DNA of 7,690 bases from positions 1-7,690 of the forward strand of contig NZ_AWQQ01000121.1 in assembly GCF_002607855.1 (NCBI RefSeq), in the 5' to 3' direction. Positions 6,015 through 7,690 of this stretch are shown here, one piece after another. Numbering within the stretch: the stretch's first letter is position 1; the number at the start of each line of letters is the position of its first letter. This DNA comes from Desulforamulus profundi. GTDB taxonomy: Bacteria > Bacillota_B > Desulfotomaculia > Desulfotomaculales > Desulfotomaculaceae. Made by a program: the position numbers and the translations under genes. The notes beneath the pieces were generated by a model. It saw only the letters and a program-made list of their open reading frames with translations. It ran no database searches and was not told the origin of the DNA.

Positions 6015-6638
6015 TTGGAAAGTATCAAGACACTGGTGCAGGTTTTAGTCATCATCATCGTGCTGGCGGTGTTTTTGGAAATGCTGCTGCCCAGCAGCCA
6101 AATGCAAGATTATGTGAAAATGGTGATGGGACTGCTGGTTATTATAGTGGTGCTGGAAGCCGGGGCCAACCTTGTCCAGCAGGATTTTAAGTTCGAACTG
6201 CCGGCCCTCAACCAAAACGCACAGGGACCTCCCCTGGCAAACATTATGGCGGAGGGACAGAAGCTGGGCGGTAAACAAAAGGAGCAGGCCATGACGGAAT
6301 ACCGGCAGGGGTTGGAGAAGCAGGTGCTGGCCCTGGCCCGGCTGCAAAACAACTTGAACGTAACCGGGGTTCAAGTAAAAACTTCCGGCGCTCCCGAGGA
6401 TCCGGATTTTGGACGGTTAACCGGCGTCACTCTGGAAATTTCCCGCGAGCCCGTGGAGGACGGTACCAGCACGGTGCAAAGGGTAAAACCTGTGGAAATA
6501 ACCGTGGAAGCCAACAGTTCCCCGGACCAGGCTACAGGCGCCACCCCGGCCAACAGCGAACAGGCCCGCAAGCTGGCCCGCACGGTGGCCAATTTTTACA
6601 ACATACCGGTGGATCAAGTGCAGGTGGTGGAGAAATAG
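6015..6638 (+). CDS. spoIIIAF: Stage III sporulation protein AF
   Basis: SpoIIIAF is a mother-cell membrane protein with a soluble domain that carries a ring-building fold in the space between the two spore membranes. The 207 residues match B. subtilis (about 206). Two close N-terminal helices (about residues 7-26 and 37-53) flank the family motif EMLLPSSQMQDYVKMVMGLL. A soluble, Gln/Glu-rich region follows, ending in VANFYNIPVDQVQVVEK, typical of the family. TTG 6015 is chosen because GAGGTGA (6000-6006) lies 8 bases upstream and the product then starts MESIKTLVQ, as in homologues. GTG 6003 and ATG 6006 are in frame but overlap that ribosome binding site. The gene is intact and follows spoIIIAE closely; a 166-base gap follows it. 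Confidence 0.92.
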   Translation: MESIKTLVQVLVIIIVLAVFLEMLLPSSQMQDYVKMVMGLLVIIVVLEAGANLVQQDFKFELPALNQNAQGPPLANIMAEGQKLGGKQKEQAMTEYRQGLEKQVLALARLQNNLNVTGVQVKTSGAPEDPDFGRLTGVTLEISREPVEDGTSTVQRVKPVEITVEANSSPDQATGATPANSEQARKLARTVANFYNIPVDQVQVVEK

Positions 6639-6646
6639 CTGTTTGA

Positions 6647-6665
6647 CTTAAGGGTATTCCTTAAG
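6647..6665 (+). repeat. Short perfect hairpin after spoIIIAF
   Basis: CTTAAGG (6647-6653) and CCTTAAG (6659-6665) form a perfect 7-base-pair stem with the 5-base loop GTATT. No T-run follows, so it is not a standard terminator. It could slow polymerase or protect the upstream RNA end, or be a chance palindrome. Its last base is also the first base of the next repeat. Confidence 0.45.
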
Positions 6666-6769
6666 GGTCTAGTTAATAGTTAACTTCACAACTACGATGG
6701 GCCCTCTAGATATTCCCCAACTAACAACAGGACCCCAGAGAAATGCCTATTAGGCTAGCAACTAGACCC
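6665..6769 (+). repeat. 105-base segment bounded by perfect 10-base inverted repeats in the spoIIIAF-spoIIIAG gap
   Basis: GGGTCTAGTT (6665-6674) and AACTAGACCC (6760-6769) are exact inverted repeats. Just inside, AATAG (6675-6679) can pair with CTATT (6747-6751) across an 8-base bulge, which lengthens the stem. The interior has GGGCCC (6699-6704) and TCTAGA (6705-6710). Copies of AACTA recur at 6690, 6719, 6761 and 6775, and GACCCCAGAGAA (6731) is nearly repeated as GACCCCAAAGAA (6765). No reading frame or transposase is present and no target duplication is obvious. It may be a structured leader for spoIIIAG, a site of internal regulation, or a small non-coding insertion. I could not recognise a sigma-E or sigma-A promoter in it. 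Confidence 0.55.
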
Positions 6770-6790
6770 CAAAGAACTACACTATCAGGC

Positions 6791-6798
6791 AAGGAGGG
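6791..6798 (+). promoter_or_regulatory. Strong Shine-Dalgarno sequence of spoIIIAG
   Basis: AAGGAGGG lies 6 bases before ATG 6805. It is the strongest ribosome binding site of the operon, so spoIIIAG is probably translated independently of spoIIIAF despite the long gap. Confidence 0.85.
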
Positions 6799-6804
6799 TT
6801 TTCT

Positions 6805-7427
6805 ATGAGCTGGTTAAAAAACCTGGTAGGAGACGGAGAGGCGGACGGACCGAAGAAGGAGCAAATGAAAAAAATAAAGCTGCTGGCCGCCGGTGCCGTG
6901 ATCGGAATTGGTTTGCTGTTCCTGGGCGGGCTGGGTAATGATAAATCCGCCAAGACACCACCGCCGGTCCAGGAAAAAGCCGCAGTCATCCAAAATCAGA
7001 ACAACCAGGCCAAGACGGCCATGGCTTCCGAAGAGGAGTACCTGTCCCAGAAGTTATGCCAAATGCTGGAACAGGTGGAGGGAGCGGGCAAAGTTAAAGT
7101 TACGGTAAGATTGGAAAATTCCACTCAGACGGAATACGCTGTCAATACGTCCACCGGTAAGAAAACCACCCAGGAGAAAGACCAGTCCGGTGGAACCAGG
7201 TCCTTACGGAGGACACCGACACCGGGCAGCTGGTGCTGGTCAGCCGTAACGGTGAAGAAACCCCGGTGATGAGCAGGGAAATTGCACCCACCGTAGCCGG
7301 TGTGCTGGTGGTGGCAGACGGCGCCGGTGACCCTGGCGTAAAGGCGCAGTTATTCAGAGCCACCCAGGTGGCTTTAGGGGTGGAACCCCAGAAGGTCATT
7401 GTAATGGCCAGAAAGGCAGGTGAATGA
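6805..7427 (+). pseudogene. spoIIIAG: Stage III sporulation protein AG, with a 1-base frameshift near 7198
   Basis: SpoIIIAG forms a large oligomeric ring in the intermembrane space of the developing spore, anchored in the mother-cell membrane. A cytosolic N-terminus leads to one membrane helix (about residues 27-46, LLAAGAVIGIGLLFLGGLG), then a Gln-rich linker. The first half of the ring-building domain follows (EEYLSQKLCQMLEQVEGAG, KVKVTVRLENS). Family-like sequence breaks at KDQSGGTR: this frame stops at 7267-7269, while the frame one base over continues VLTEDTDTGQLVLVSRNG, then EIAPTVAGVLVVADGAG and VIVMARKAGE, to a stop at 7425-7427. One restored base gives about 207 residues, a normal length. 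No slippery heptamer is seen, and the possible restart at GTG 7233 lacks a ribosome binding site. Probably a sequence error; if real, the ring domain would be lost. Confidence 0.88.
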
Positions 7428-7428
7428 T

Positions 7429-7690
7429 ATGTCCAAGCGCTTTTGGTTCCTTGGACTGTTAACAGTCGTTGGGATCACCTTGCTGGCTGTGGGCTACAAG
7501 GGCGGGATCCGCGAGGTAAAAGATGCAGTGAGAATGGCCAACCCCCCGGTGATCCAGGAAAGCGGCAAATATGCACCTGAGAAACAGGAACCCTCCTTGG
7601 AAAATGCCAAAGATGCCGCCGGGAACATCATTAAGCCCGACAGCACTCCTTCCGGCAACGCCGTACAGGTTGAACAGGAGGAGACAGGAA
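7429..7690 (+). CDS. spoIIIAH: Stage III sporulation protein AH, N-terminal part (cut by window end)
   Basis: SpoIIIAH is the mother-cell partner of forespore SpoIIQ; the two proteins lock across the intermembrane space to form the channel. Only 87 complete codons are in the window, with no stop. ATG 7429 lies one base after the spoIIIAG stop, with AGGTGA (7418-7423) as ribosome binding site. The product starts MSKRFWFLG and has one hydrophobic helix at about residues 5-22. A charged, Pro/Glu-rich extracytoplasmic linker follows. The YscJ/FliF-like domain that would prove the identity lies beyond the window, so the call rests on the anchor topology and on its place directly after spoIIIAG. 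Confidence 0.85.
   Translation, partial: MSKRFWFLGLLTVVGITLLAVGYKGGIREVKDAVRMANPPVIQESGKYAPEKQEPSLENAKDAAGNIIKPDSTPSGNAVQVEQEETG

Noticed and set aside
6643..6673. Sigma-A promoter TTGACT with a downstream TCTAGT
   Set aside because: The spacer is 19 bases and the -10 match is poor.
6639..6804. T-box, riboswitch or transposon in the spoIIIAF-spoIIIAG gap
   Set aside because: There is no T-box AGGGTGG motif, no riboswitch core I recognise, no terminator tail, no transposase and no obvious target-site duplication. It is therefore reported only as an inverted-repeat structure.
7233..7427. Separate small gene starting at GTG 7233
   Set aside because: It is the C-terminal half of SpoIIIAG; homology extends upstream of 7233 in the same frame and no ribosome binding site is present.

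Overview
The window comes from an endospore-forming member of the Firmicutes (Bacillota). Most of it is the spoIIIA operon, which occurs only in spore formers. From the look of the proteins and the moderately GC-rich coding sequence I would guess a Clostridia of the Desulfotomaculum/Peptococcaceae type, but this is an impression and no search was run.

Layout, all genes on the + strand. (1) 1-581 is the 3' end of a prephenate dehydratase: the phenylalanine-binding ACT domain followed by a C-terminal AroQ chorismate mutase domain. A strong terminator overlaps its stop codon. (2) 642-2404 is a sigma-A-type promoter and a monocistronic CoA-disulfide/persulfide reductase fused to a rhodanese domain, closed by one good and one weak terminator (2414-2491). 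(3) From about 2514 to the window edge runs spoIIIAA-AB-AC-AD-AE-AF-AG-AH, with spoIIIAH cut by the window end. In sporulating bacteria these mother-cell proteins build the SpoIIIA side of the SpoIIIA-SpoIIQ channel (feeding tube) to the forespore: AA is the ATPase, AB to AE are membrane or platform parts, and AF, AG and AH form rings or the intermembrane link.

Three genes (pheA, spoIIIAE, spoIIIAG) each lose their frame by exactly one base in the same direction, while protein homology continues in the new frame. The likeliest cause is single-base deletions in the sequence data. Real inactivation cannot be excluded and would predict a sporulation defect.

The most interesting non-coding structures lie in two unusually long gaps inside the spoIIIA operon. 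The AC-AD gap (4310-4427) can form two mutually exclusive hairpins, one of which buries the spoIIIAD ribosome binding site. The AF-AG gap (6639-6804) holds a small hairpin and a 105-base segment bounded by perfect 10-base inverted repeats. I found no RNA genes, CRISPR array or transposase. No wholly new protein system is visible; the coding content is well-known families.
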